A stretch of 15,027 nt of DNA from Tepidaquicella sp964564635. Lineage in GTDB: Bacteria; Bacteroidota; Ignavibacteria; Tepidaquicellales; Tepidaquicellaceae. This document shows, in pieces, positions 1 through 7,504 of this stretch. Numbering within the stretch: position 1 is the stretch's first letter; every line of letters begins with the position of its first letter. The notes beneath the pieces were generated by a model. The model was not told the origin of the DNA and did not search any database. It saw only the letters and a list, made by a program, of their open reading frames with translations. Position numbers and translations under genes: made by a program. The DNA lies in contig CAZMAR010000008.1 of assembly GCA_964564635.1 (NCBI GenBank), forward strand, positions 1 through 15,027. The letters run 5' to 3'.

Positions 1-339
<339 letters not shown>

Positions 340-455
340 AAAAAAATTTGGATTTCTGGCCTCTACTGCGTGTATTTATCGCATTCCACCTAATCACACT
401 TTATTTAACTCTCAGTGATTATTCTTATTTAAAAGAACGAAATCTTTATAGCCTA
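340..455 (-). promoter_or_regulatory. rRNA leader with boxA-like antitermination element
   Basis: This is the transcribed leader between the predicted rRNA promoter and the mature 16S 5' end, about 110 bases. Near its start, at about 439-427 on the minus strand, is CGTTCTTTTAAAT, which resembles the boxA sequence used by NusB/NusE antitermination complexes (E. coli TGCTCTTTAACA). Two small inverted repeats follow: AATCAC/GTGATT (arms at 392-397 and 415-420) and TGCG/CGCA (arms at 367-370 and 380-383). They may be leader hairpins or processing signals. The boxA call rests on similarity and position; the hairpin roles are inference. Confidence 0.5.
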
Positions 456-486
456 CAAATATAATATTAATAATTTATAAAGTCAA
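456..486 (-). promoter_or_regulatory. rRNA operon promoter
   Basis: The minus strand reads TTGACT (486-481), a 17-base spacer, then TATATTTG (463-456). This satisfies two rules at once. It is a near-consensus sigma70-type promoter (TTGACT-N17-TATATT). It also matches the Bacteroidota-type form, in which a TTG is followed about 20 bases later by TAnnTTTG. Transcription should start near 449-451, about 110 bases before mature 16S. The -35 lies inside the left arm of a perfect inverted repeat at 484-523, and AT-rich sequence upstream could act as an UP element. This is the strongest promoter-like signal I found in the window. Confidence 0.8.
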
Positions 487-523
487 CTTTAAAAAATATA
501 CATTTTTTTATTTTTTAAAGTTG
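484..523. repeat. Perfect 15-bp inverted repeat overlapping the rRNA promoter -35
   Basis: CAACTTTAAAAAATA (484-498) is repeated exactly in inverted orientation as TATTTTTTAAAGTTG (509-523), with ten bases between. The inner end of each arm is AT-only, but the outer CAACTTT/AAAGTTG portions are not low complexity. The left arm includes the TTG of the rRNA promoter -35. It could be a binding site for a dimeric protein, a symmetrical A-tract upstream element, or chance in AT-rich DNA. I see no good matching -10 for a divergent promoter from the right arm. Confidence 0.7.
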
Positions 524-1320
524 CTCACATATAATATAAAAATAAAAAAATTTATTCGCAACAAATTTTTTTAAAAAATTATCATCTATATAAAACTCCT
601 ATTTCTTTAATAAGTTCAATAAAACATCAAGATTTGATTAATAATATAAGACAAATTTTATTTTTCTTTCAAATGCTACACAACCAATGCTGATACAGGT
701 CTGATAGCCTTACATATTTTAAATCCTTTTCTGAAATTATCAATATCAATAAAAGCTACCTCAATCAATCAGTTTACTGATTTATTTTACTTTTCATTGA
801 TAAATATATTCTAATTCTTTCTAACTAACTTCTCCTGGATCCTTTTCTTCTCACCTGGCTTATTAACGAATTTTTCAAGATTTAGTTTAAAATAAAAATA
901 TTCAAAGAAACAAGTTTGTAAATTATGACAAATTACTTAAAATATTACTACATAATAAAGTAACCAGAAGTTATATAAAAATTAATTTATTGATTAATTA
1001 AAAATGCTACTGGAATAATTGCAAAGGACAAACCTAATCATAAGTAAAAATTAAATAATAAATACCTCTAACTTAAAGTCGATTGATAAAAAAAAATTAT
1101 TACAATTCATCAGAAAGAAAATAATACCCACTAATTTTTTTTAGAAAATGTATATAAAAGAAAATATGTAATTAAAATATTAAATAACTCTTTTTTAAAC
1201 GCTTATTCTAAAGTGTAAAAAAAATTATTTTTCCCGACTTTTATTAATAAAAATAATAAAATCTTAAATTTGTCTTAAAAAGAAATTAAATATGAAATTG
1301 TAGAATTCTAATTAAATCAC
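524..1320. other. AT-rich gene-free stretch upstream of the rRNA operon
   Basis: No intact gene is visible on either strand. There are many A and T runs and frequent stops in all frames. Two short minus-strand stop-free stretches stand out slightly. One, at 811-936, has no ATG and ends in the charged peptide LEKFVNKPGEKKRIQEKLVR. The other, at 676-768, contains EVAFIDIDNFRKGFK. Both have protein-like composition and might be remnants of decayed genes, but I recognise neither. The base composition around 820-870 is slightly richer in G and C than its surroundings. No tRNA or known RNA fold was recognised. Confidence 0.5.
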
Positions 1321-1356
1321 AAAAAAAAATTACCCAATAATATTTTATAGATTATT
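1321..1356 (-). terminator. Possible weak intrinsic terminator after gpsA
   Basis: Reading leftwards from the gpsA stop, the minus strand has AATAAT...ATTATT (arms 1356-1351 and 1341-1336, 9-base loop), then GGGTAA and a run of nine T (1329-1321). The T-run is a good terminator tail and it sits at the end of a long co-directional gene block. The stem is short, all A-T and separated from the T-run by six bases, so the call is weak. Confidence 0.3.
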
Positions 1357-1377
1357 TGAGTATAACAGTGCATTATT

Positions 1378-2379
1378 TTAAATATAGTGTTCCTTTTTTA
1401 AAGGTCTGCTCATAAGTGCTTTCGCAGCTTCATACGGGCTTTTCCCTTTAAAAAGGACTTTATACACTTCTTCAACTATAGGTAAATCAATTTTAAATTT
1501 CTTTGAAAGTTTATATGCTGCTATTGTTGTATTTATTCCCTCAGCAACCATTTTCATTTCTTTAACTACAGTTTTTAAATTTTTCCCAAGACCAATTTGC
1601 TCTCCTACATATCTATTCCGTGATAATTTAGAAGAACAAGTAACAATTAAATCACCAATACCTGATAACCCAAAAAATGTTTCCATTCTTGCTCCTAACT
1701 TAATTCCAAGTCTCATTATCTCATTCATACCACGAGTCATAATAGCAGCTTTTGTATTATCACCAAATTTTGCACCATCAGCAATACCTGCAGCAATTGC
1801 AATTACATTTTTTAATGCTCCCCCTAATTCTGTTCCACGAACATCATCACTGGTATATACTCTAAAATATTTATTTGAAAAAACTTTCTGGCAAAACTTT
1901 GCAATTTTTAAATTTTCAGATGAACAAACGACAGAAGTAGGAATAGCTCTTGAAACCTCTTCAGCATGCGAAGGACCGGAAAGCACAGCAATATTTAGTT
2001 TATTGGTGCTAAGCATATCCTTAATTAATTCACTCACTGTAAAAAGAGTATTATCTTCAATTCCTTTTGAAACACTTAAAATAATTTTTTTCTTCAAATC
2101 AAAATTTTTCAACTCAGATAAATTATTTCTAATGTACTGAGTTGGAGTTGCAATAACAATCATTTCAGAAGATGAAACAGATTCTCCAATATCATTAGAA
2201 ATTTTTATTCGTTTAGGTATCTTTACATTGGGTAGAAAATAGAAATTTTCTCTATATTTTTTAAGAGTACTGGCGTATTCTGGATTATATTCCCAAAGAG
2301 TAACATTACAACTATTGTGATAAAGCAGAATACTAAGGGCAGTACCCCAGCCCCCAGCACCTAAAACTGTTACTTTCAT
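1378..2379 (-). CDS. gpsA: NAD(P)H-dependent glycerol-3-phosphate dehydrogenase
   Basis: Cytosolic enzyme that reduces dihydroxyacetone phosphate to sn-glycerol 3-phosphate, the backbone for phospholipids. The 333-residue length is normal for the family. The N-terminal Rossmann motif is GAGGWG at residues 7-12. The SGPSHAEEV segment lies at 134-142. The GGALKNVIAIAAGIADG block (186-202) carries the family's catalytic lysine, here K190, and GLSGIGDLIVTC follows at 237-248. The ATG at 2379 begins directly at the beta strand leading into the Rossmann loop, so the start is well placed. A purine-rich AAAGAG ends one base before it, which is unusually close. It lies nine bases downstream of plsY, whose enzyme uses its product, so the two are almost certainly co-transcribed. 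Nothing appears damaged. Confidence 0.97.
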   Translation of the reverse strand: MKVTVLGAGGWGTALSILLYHNSCNVTLWEYNPEYASTLKKYRENFYFLPNVKIPKRIKISNDIGESVSSSEMIVIATPTQYIRNNLSELKNFDLKKKIILSVSKGIEDNTLFTVSELIKDMLSTNKLNIAVLSGPSHAEEVSRAIPTSVVCSSENLKIAKFCQKVFSNKYFRVYTSDDVRGTELGGALKNVIAIAAGIADGAKFGDNTKAAIMTRGMNEIMRLGIKLGARMETFFGLSGIGDLIVTCSSKLSRNRYVGEQIGLGKNLKTVVKEMKMVAEGINTTIAAYKLSKKFKIDLPIVEEVYKVLFKGKSPYEAAKALMSRPLKKEHYI

Positions 2380-2388
2380 TCTCTTTAT

Positions 2389-3093
2389 TTATTCTTTTTT
2401 ATTTCTAAGCGGGGCTCTGATTTTAAAAATTCTTATTAACCAAAGACTCTCAAATCTGTTCTCGTTACCTTGAAGTAATCTCTTTATATTTGCTCGGTGA
2501 TTGTAAATAATAAAAATTGCAGTGATAATACTGAATACTATTAAAGTATTATATCCAACTATATTTACATGGAAAATATTTTCCCTGATAAACATAGTAG
2601 TAGGGAAAATAAAAGAAGCAACAATAGAACCAAGGCTAACATATCCTGATAACAACAGTATTATAATAAAACAAATTAAACTTACTGCAACATCTATTGG
2701 TGATAAAGAAATCATCATTCCAAGTGCTGTATTAATTCCTTTACCACCCTTGAAACTAACAAAAATGGAATAAGTATGTCCAATAACTGCTGAAATCCCT
2801 GCAATAATTTTTAAAACTGTAATATCCTCAAAAGGAGTGAAATTGTGAAATGGTAAATTGCTATAAAAAAATTGAGTTACAAAAAGAACAACGATAAGCC
2901 CTTTACTCACATCAAGGATTTGCACGATAATGCCAAGAGGAACGCCAAGCACTCTGAAAGCATTTGTAGCCCCAAGGTTTCCACTCCCGTGAAGTCTCAA
3001 GTCTACATTTTTAAAAATTTTCCCCACAATGTAAGCACTTGGAATGCTTCCAATTAAATAACTTACAATTATTAACAAAATCAGAGATAACAT
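2389..3093 (-). CDS. plsY: Acyl-phosphate:glycerol-3-phosphate acyltransferase PlsY
   Basis: Inner-membrane enzyme that transfers an acyl group from acyl phosphate to glycerol 3-phosphate, giving lysophosphatidic acid. All three family signatures are visible: GSGNLGATNAFR (36-47), GHTYSIFVSFKGGKG (105-119), and the C-terminal HRANIKRLLQGNENRF at about 198-213. Several hydrophobic segments (about 1-24, 52-75, 92-112, 133-155 and 175-197) fit the multi-pass topology. At 234 residues it is somewhat longer than the usual 200 or so; the extra length is a loop near 75-92 and a charged tail. The ATG at 3093 has a good ribosome binding site, AAAGAGG, five bases upstream. It precedes gpsA by nine bases. 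The 79-base gap to the DUF4340 gene upstream leaves room for its own promoter, though I found no clean match to one. Confidence 0.97.
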   Translation of the reverse strand: MLSLILLIIVSYLIGSIPSAYIVGKIFKNVDLRLHGSGNLGATNAFRVLGVPLGIIVQILDVSKGLIVVLFVTQFFYSNLPFHNFTPFEDITVLKIIAGISAVIGHTYSIFVSFKGGKGINTALGMMISLSPIDVAVSLICFIIILLLSGYVSLGSIVASFIFPTTMFIRENIFHVNIVGYNTLIVFSIITAIFIIYNHRANIKRLLQGNENRFESLWLIRIFKIRAPLRNKKE

Positions 3094-3172
3094 AAATTCC
3101 TCTTTAAAATCAAATTAAAATAAAATCTATAAACAAGTCATATTAAAAATCAAAAAAATCGTAAAATCAGTT

Positions 3173-4093
3173 CTACTTGCTAACAATCAAATCCTTTTTA
3201 GTTTTCATTAAGTTCAAAGCAAAATTTTTATCAACGTCAAATAACTGATCAATACCATCAACTTTAATAATATAACGAGGATTTTCTGTATCACCGTATT
3301 TAAGGAAATTAATATTAGTTACTTTATCCCAAACAACTCTCAAAGTAAAGTCAAATTTCACATCCGGACCAAGTACAGAATCTTTAAATGATTGTGTGTT
3401 AAAGTCATTGAGCATATTTAAAACGCCTTCAAGTATAGTAGTATTTATTGAATCTTTACCATGCGTAAATTTAGAGGTAGTAGTATCTTTCTCAAGGATA
3501 AAAGAACCATCTTTTGAAATAAATTCAAGAGATTTAATACTACCTTTTGGAATTTTAATAATACTTAAATCTCTCCAATCGTTGAATGAAGGTTTCACGA
3601 AATTATAATGCAAAATTCCATCAGCAAGATATATTTCATTCCCATCGACTTTTCTAATATATACCTGGGGATGTCCTGGGCCCTGCCCACCTACTATAAA
3701 AGAACCTAATTCCTGACCTTTTTGAAAGACAGTTACTTTTACTTCAGATGTATCATTAAAACCGAATTTCTCTTTTCTGCTTAAATTATCTGCCTGTAAG
3801 CTAATAATTTTATAGTTTTTGAGGTCTGAAATTGCGTAATTCACATTAATATCATTTGCCTTATAATTAACTGGTTCAGTAACACGCCATTCAAATGTCT
3901 TTTCAAGAACAATTCGTTTCCCTTTCTGCTCAAAAATTAGTTTATCTACTAAAGCTGAATCAATTTTAAAAAACTGTTCATCTAATTTATATGTAGCACT
4001 TTTGTTAAAAATCTCTGTGTTTAGAAGTACTACAATAACTAATAATACTGCTAAAACTAACGCTAATCTAATTATTTGTTTCTTATTTCTCAT
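3173..4093 (-). CDS. DUF4340-type membrane-anchored protein of a Gld-like ABC system
   Basis: A 306-residue protein with a basic start and one membrane helix at about residues 8-26, so an N-in anchor with the bulk outside the inner membrane. The rest is a soluble beta-rich region. It contains the pattern of DUF4340 proteins: a hydrophobic helix, an early K.FEWRV.EP segment (about 65-73), and a downstream NDWRDLSI segment (about 170-178). Proteins of this family are often encoded next to GldG-like ABC subunits, as here: the gene starts 13 bases after the gldG-like stop. There is no Shine-Dalgarno sequence before the ATG at 4093, so translation may be coupled to the gene ahead. The molecular function is unknown; I infer a periplasmic accessory role in the transporter. 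Confidence 0.82.
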   Translation of the reverse strand: MRNKKQIIRLALVLAVLLVIVVLLNTEIFNKSATYKLDEQFFKIDSALVDKLIFEQKGKRIVLEKTFEWRVTEPVNYKANDINVNYAISDLKNYKIISLQADNLSRKEKFGFNDTSEVKVTVFQKGQELGSFIVGGQGPGHPQVYIRKVDGNEIYLADGILHYNFVKPSFNDWRDLSIIKIPKGSIKSLEFISKDGSFILEKDTTTSKFTHGKDSINTTILEGVLNMLNDFNTQSFKDSVLGPDVKFDFTLRVVWDKVTNINFLKYGDTENPRYIIKVDGIDQLFDVDKNFALNLMKTKKDLIVSK

Positions 4094-4106
4094 ATCGTAA
4101 AATTAT

Positions 4107-5759
4107 TTAGTTTTCCATTAATTTTTTTCTTCTTGCTTTCTTTCTATTCCAGATATAAAGTCCTAAAAGCAGTACAACAACAGGTGGAAATATTAAATCA
4201 AAATATTTTATAAAAGCCTTCTTTGTTGGGGTAAGATCTGCTTCATTAATCGGCGTCTCTGATGTCATTTTACTTCTGATTTCCGATAATCCCACATCAT
4301 CAGCTAAATAATCTACAAGATTAAGGAAGAAATTTATATTCTCTGGACCAGGTCTTTTTTCCTCATTGGCAAAATCTGCATCGGTTATAACAATCATTCT
4401 TACATCCTTATCACATTGATTTTTTTGTTGAATGTTTGGCGGACTTGAGTTAGGAGTAGTATCCTTCGGTACTTCTTTTCCTTCATAGTAACTTTTAAAC
4501 TTTCCTATGTATTCAGCTCCAAGCACGAAGTCTCCTTGATTAAAAATTGAATCTGCTTTACTCCTTGTAAGATTCTGAAACTGTTCTATATTAAGTATAA
4601 AGAAACCTGTTGCCACTCCTGCCTTACTTGAGGATTTCAAAAGGGGTATTGCTTTAATTCCAATCGTTTCTGCTGCTTTTAAATCCAGAGTACTTGCGAA
4701 CTGTAAAGTTACATATTCAATATTTTTAAATGCATTAATGTCCTTGTTTATATTTGTAACAACAGGGAAAAATGGATAATTCATTGGTAGAGGAATACCA
4801 ATTGAAGTTTGAACAGAAACCTGAGCACACTGCAAGTCTCTTAATAAGTCATTGTTAATCTTAATTCCATAATTTAGAAGCATAGAATCTAAACCTAATT
4901 CAAATATATTTCCAATAGTCATCTGTTGTTGATAGTTCGGGTAAATTTTATCAATCAACCATAAAACATTACCTCCTCTCATAATATATTGGTCAATTAA
5001 ATATCTTTGCCAATTAGGAATTTCGCGTTTTGGTCCAAACACAACCAATTCATATACATCCTCAGGTATAGGTGTACCAGATGACAGATTAATATTTACA
5101 ACATCATAATATCTGTTCATTACATTACTTATTGTATTCATTTTTGAATATTCATACTCGTCGTGTCCAGTTAAAAAACCTATTTTCTTCTTTTTTTCAG
5201 TTGCTAATTTTTTAATTATACTTGTTAGTTCATATTCAAGGTCTGCAACAGTTGGGACTACCTGCCCAGTAACAGTGTTTCTGGTAAGCTGTATAGTTTC
5301 TGTCTTTCCCTGATATAGAACCACCAATCCCATTAATACATTTCGAATCTCCTGTTTTGCTTTACTCCCAACGGGAAAAGGTTGTATTCCAAACTTCTGC
5401 GCTTCTTTGAAAACCTCGTTATTCTGGTCATCATCACTTGGAGTTATGAATACATAGTTAATTTTTCCATTTGAATAAGACCTATAATCACTTAAAAAAT
5501 CTTTTACATCCTGTTTTATAGTATTAAATGGATATGGTAAGTCATTACTAAAATATGCCCTTATTTCAAAATTATCCTCTAACTGTTTAACTATTTCTTT
5601 ACTTGCATCAGAAAGAGTATAGGTTTTATTTTTAGTTAAATCTAATCTTGTGAAAATCCTGAGTGAAATTAAATTAATTGCAACGATAATCGCAATGATT
5701 AAAAATAACTTATAAAGAAATTCTTTTTTAATATCTTTCTTTACATTTTGGTTTTCCAT
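4107..5759 (-). CDS. gldG: GldG-like ABC transporter auxiliary subunit
   Basis: A 550-residue protein with a short basic N-terminus, a membrane helix at about 14-34, a large extracytoplasmic region and a C-terminal helix at about 522-541 followed by a very basic tail (NRKKARRKK). After the first helix comes the GldG family's typical RLDLTKNKTYTLSDAS (38-53). The LTGHDEYEY segment and the GGNVLWLIDKIYP segment, with a run of conserved small strands, are characteristic of the uncharacterised ABC-auxiliary domain. In Flavobacterium, GldG acts with GldF and GldA in an ABC complex needed for gliding. Homologues occur in many non-gliding bacteria, so motility is not implied. A purine-rich AAGAGAG lies eight bases before the ATG at 5759. 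Gene order ATPase, permease, GldG-like, DUF4340 supports one complex. Confidence 0.9.
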   Translation of the reverse strand: MENQNVKKDIKKEFLYKLFLIIAIIVAINLISLRIFTRLDLTKNKTYTLSDASKEIVKQLEDNFEIRAYFSNDLPYPFNTIKQDVKDFLSDYRSYSNGKINYVFITPSDDDQNNEVFKEAQKFGIQPFPVGSKAKQEIRNVLMGLVVLYQGKTETIQLTRNTVTGQVVPTVADLEYELTSIIKKLATEKKKKIGFLTGHDEYEYSKMNTISNVMNRYYDVVNINLSSGTPIPEDVYELVVFGPKREIPNWQRYLIDQYIMRGGNVLWLIDKIYPNYQQQMTIGNIFELGLDSMLLNYGIKINNDLLRDLQCAQVSVQTSIGIPLPMNYPFFPVVTNINKDINAFKNIEYVTLQFASTLDLKAAETIGIKAIPLLKSSSKAGVATGFFILNIEQFQNLTRSKADSIFNQGDFVLGAEYIGKFKSYYEGKEVPKDTTPNSSPPNIQQKNQCDKDVRMIVITDADFANEEKRPGPENINFFLNLVDYLADDVGLSEIRSKMTSETPINEADLTPTKKAFIKYFDLIFPPVVVLLLGLYIWNRKKARRKKLMEN

Positions 5760-5786
5760 TTTTTAACTCTCTTTTTTAATTAAAAA

Positions 5787-6494
5787 TTACCACTTTCTTT
5801 TTTCAAGTGAAATCCTTGAAAGCAAAAGAAAAATTATTATTGCACTGATAAAATAAATTAAACTCCTTGTATCTATAACTCCTCTTGACATATTCATATA
5901 ATGATAATCCGTACTTAGATATTCAAGAAAAGAAGTAAGAAATACAGGTAAGAACATCAATACCTTATTAAGTATAAATAAAGCAAAAATTATTAAAAAA
6001 CTGATTATAAAAGCAATAATTTGATTTTCAGTTAGAGAGGAAGCAAAAATCCCACAACTGATATAAACGGCGCATACAAAAAGCAAGCCGATATAAGAAC
6101 TGATTATTATACCAATATCAACCGAACCGAGGAATAAAAGACTGATTAAGTAAATCAGCGTCGGAGCAATAGCAAGAGCAGTAAAAGCTAAAGTGGCTAA
6201 AAACTTACCAGTTATAATTTGCATTTCTGAAACTGGTTTTGTCAGTAACATTTCTATTGTCCCGGACCTTTTTTCCTCTGAAAAAGTCCTCATCGTAATT
6301 GCGGGAACAAAAAATAATAAAACAAAAGATATAATTTCAAAAGCACCTCTCATCGAAACAATACCAACCTCAAATAAACTGCTTGTGAAAAACCAGCCAG
6401 TAATTCCTAAAAAAACAAAAATCACAATATATGCAATTGGTGAGTAAAAGAGAGATTTAAATTCCTTTTTAAATATTGCTAAAGTTGTATTCAT
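5787..6494 (-). CDS. gldF: ABC-2 type permease, GldF-like
   Basis: A 235-residue integral membrane protein of the size expected for GldF. It starts with the cytoplasmic amphipathic segment typical of ABC-2 permeases (AIFKKEFKSLFYSPIAYI). It has about six hydrophobic helices (roughly 17-37, 53-68, 93-120, 126-150, 155-180 and 212-229). Between helices 2 and 3 is the family signature RTFSEEKRSGTIEMLLTKPVS (69-89), which couples to the ATPase. The substrate is unknown. The ATG at 6494 lies 11 bases after the ATPase gene and has no evident Shine-Dalgarno sequence, consistent with coupling. The next gene begins after 27 bases. Confidence 0.92.
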   Translation of the reverse strand: MNTTLAIFKKEFKSLFYSPIAYIVIFVFLGITGWFFTSSLFEVGIVSMRGAFEIISFVLLFFVPAITMRTFSEEKRSGTIEMLLTKPVSEMQIITGKFLATLAFTALAIAPTLIYLISLLFLGSVDIGIIISSYIGLLFVCAVYISCGIFASSLTENQIIAFIISFLIIFALFILNKVLMFLPVFLTSFLEYLSTDYHYMNMSRGVIDTRSLIYFISAIIIFLLLSRISLEKRKW

Positions 6495-6505
6495 AATAAA
6501 TAAAT

Positions 6506-7450
6506 TTAATTCGTTAATTTTCTAAATATATCCTCAAGTGTGGCTTCTACCTGTTTCATTTCTACCATATCGAGTCCTAGTTTAATCACCCTTTTAAATA
6601 CTTCATCTCTAACATCTACGGACTTTGAAGATTTTATTTCCACATTGAAAATATTTTCCTGCTTATCTTCTTTAACTAAAACATCCTCAACTCCATTAAT
6701 AGATTTAAATTCAGAGTTGAGAGTTTCTTTTGAAATTTTCTTGTTAGACTTAACAGATAAAATAACAATATTTTGACCCTGAATTTCTTTTTGCAATTCA
6801 TCGGGTTTTGCATCAGCTTTAATCTCACCCTTGTGGATAATAATAATTCTATCGCATACTGCTTGAACTTCCTGTAAAATATGAGTAGATAGCACAAGGG
6901 TCTTCTTCCTTCCCAAATCTTTTATTAGTTTTCTTATCTCTAATATTTGATTTGGGTCAAGTCCGGAGGTGGGTTCGTCAAGTAATAATATTTCAGGATC
7001 GTGAATCATAGCCTGAGCAAGTCCTACCCGTTGTCTGTATCCTTTTGACAGTTCACGAATATCTTTATGCTTAACATCCTGTAAACCACAAACTTTAACC
7101 ATTTTATCAACTGAATTTTTCACCTGTTCCTCAGGAATCATCTGCAATCTTGCATTATAAATAAGAAAATCTACAACATTCATATCATTATATAAAGGAT
7201 TTTGCTCAGAAAGGTAACCAATTTTTCTTCTTACTTTTATCGGGTCTAATGCAGCGTTTATACCATCTACATAAATATTACCCGAGGAGGGGGAAAGAAA
7301 AGTGGTAATCATCCTGAGAGTCGTCGTCTTTCCAGCTCCGTTGGGTCCAAGAAAGCCAACAATCTCTCCGGAAGAAATCTCAAAAGAAATATTGTTTACT
7401 GCAAGCTGGTCTCCGTAATACTTTGTAAGGTTTTCTAATTTTATTGACAT
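6506..7450 (-). CDS. gldA: ABC transporter ATP-binding protein, GldA-like
   Basis: ATPase that powers the ABC-2 permease encoded next. All nucleotide-binding motifs are intact: Walker A GPNGAGKT (35-42), Q-loop Q83, signature LSKGYRQR (134-141), Walker B ILLLDEP with catalytic E159, D-loop SGLDP, and switch histidine H190. At 314 residues it is a full ATPase (about 1-220) plus an approximately 90-residue C-terminal extension like those of multidrug-type and GldA ATPases. The ATG at 7450 is right at the conserved IKLENLTKYYG start. No Shine-Dalgarno sequence is visible. A candidate promoter at 7473-7504 would give a short leader of about 15 bases. Assignment as GldA rather than a generic ABC-2 ATPase rests on the neighbours. 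Confidence 0.92.
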   Translation of the reverse strand: MSIKLENLTKYYGDQLAVNNISFEISSGEIVGFLGPNGAGKTTTLRMITTFLSPSSGNIYVDGINAALDPIKVRRKIGYLSEQNPLYNDMNVVDFLIYNARLQMIPEEQVKNSVDKMVKVCGLQDVKHKDIRELSKGYRQRVGLAQAMIHDPEILLLDEPTSGLDPNQILEIRKLIKDLGRKKTLVLSTHILQEVQAVCDRIIIIHKGEIKADAKPDELQKEIQGQNIVILSVKSNKKISKETLNSEFKSINGVEDVLVKEDKQENIFNVEIKSSKSVDVRDEVFKRVIKLGLDMVEMKQVEATLEDIFRKLTN

Positions 7451-7472
7451 AGGTTATTTTTTTAATAAATTT

Positions 7473-7504
7473 CAAAAATAATTTTAATACGAAAAATTTT
7501 CAAA
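7473..7504 (-). promoter_or_regulatory. Candidate promoter of the gldAFG-DUF4340 genes
   Basis: The minus strand has TTTG (7504-7501), exactly 20 bases, then TATTTTTG (7480-7473), matching the Bacteroidota-type consensus TTTG-N(17-23)-TAnnTTTG. The upstream element overlaps the rfbB stop codon, and the predicted start of transcription, near 7466, is about 15 bases before the ATPase ATG. The spacing from TTG to TAnnTTTG is the same as in the rRNA promoter. In AT-rich DNA such matches can occur by chance. Confidence 0.45.

Noticed and set aside
2522..3057. Plus-strand open frames of 83 and 61 codons opposite plsY
   Set aside because: They lie wholly within plsY, whose three family motifs are clear, and their translations look like antisense of membrane segments.
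3173..7450. Evidence for gliding motility from the gldAFG-like genes
   Set aside because: The family is widespread in non-gliding bacteria and no other gliding genes are in the window, so only the transporter type is claimed.
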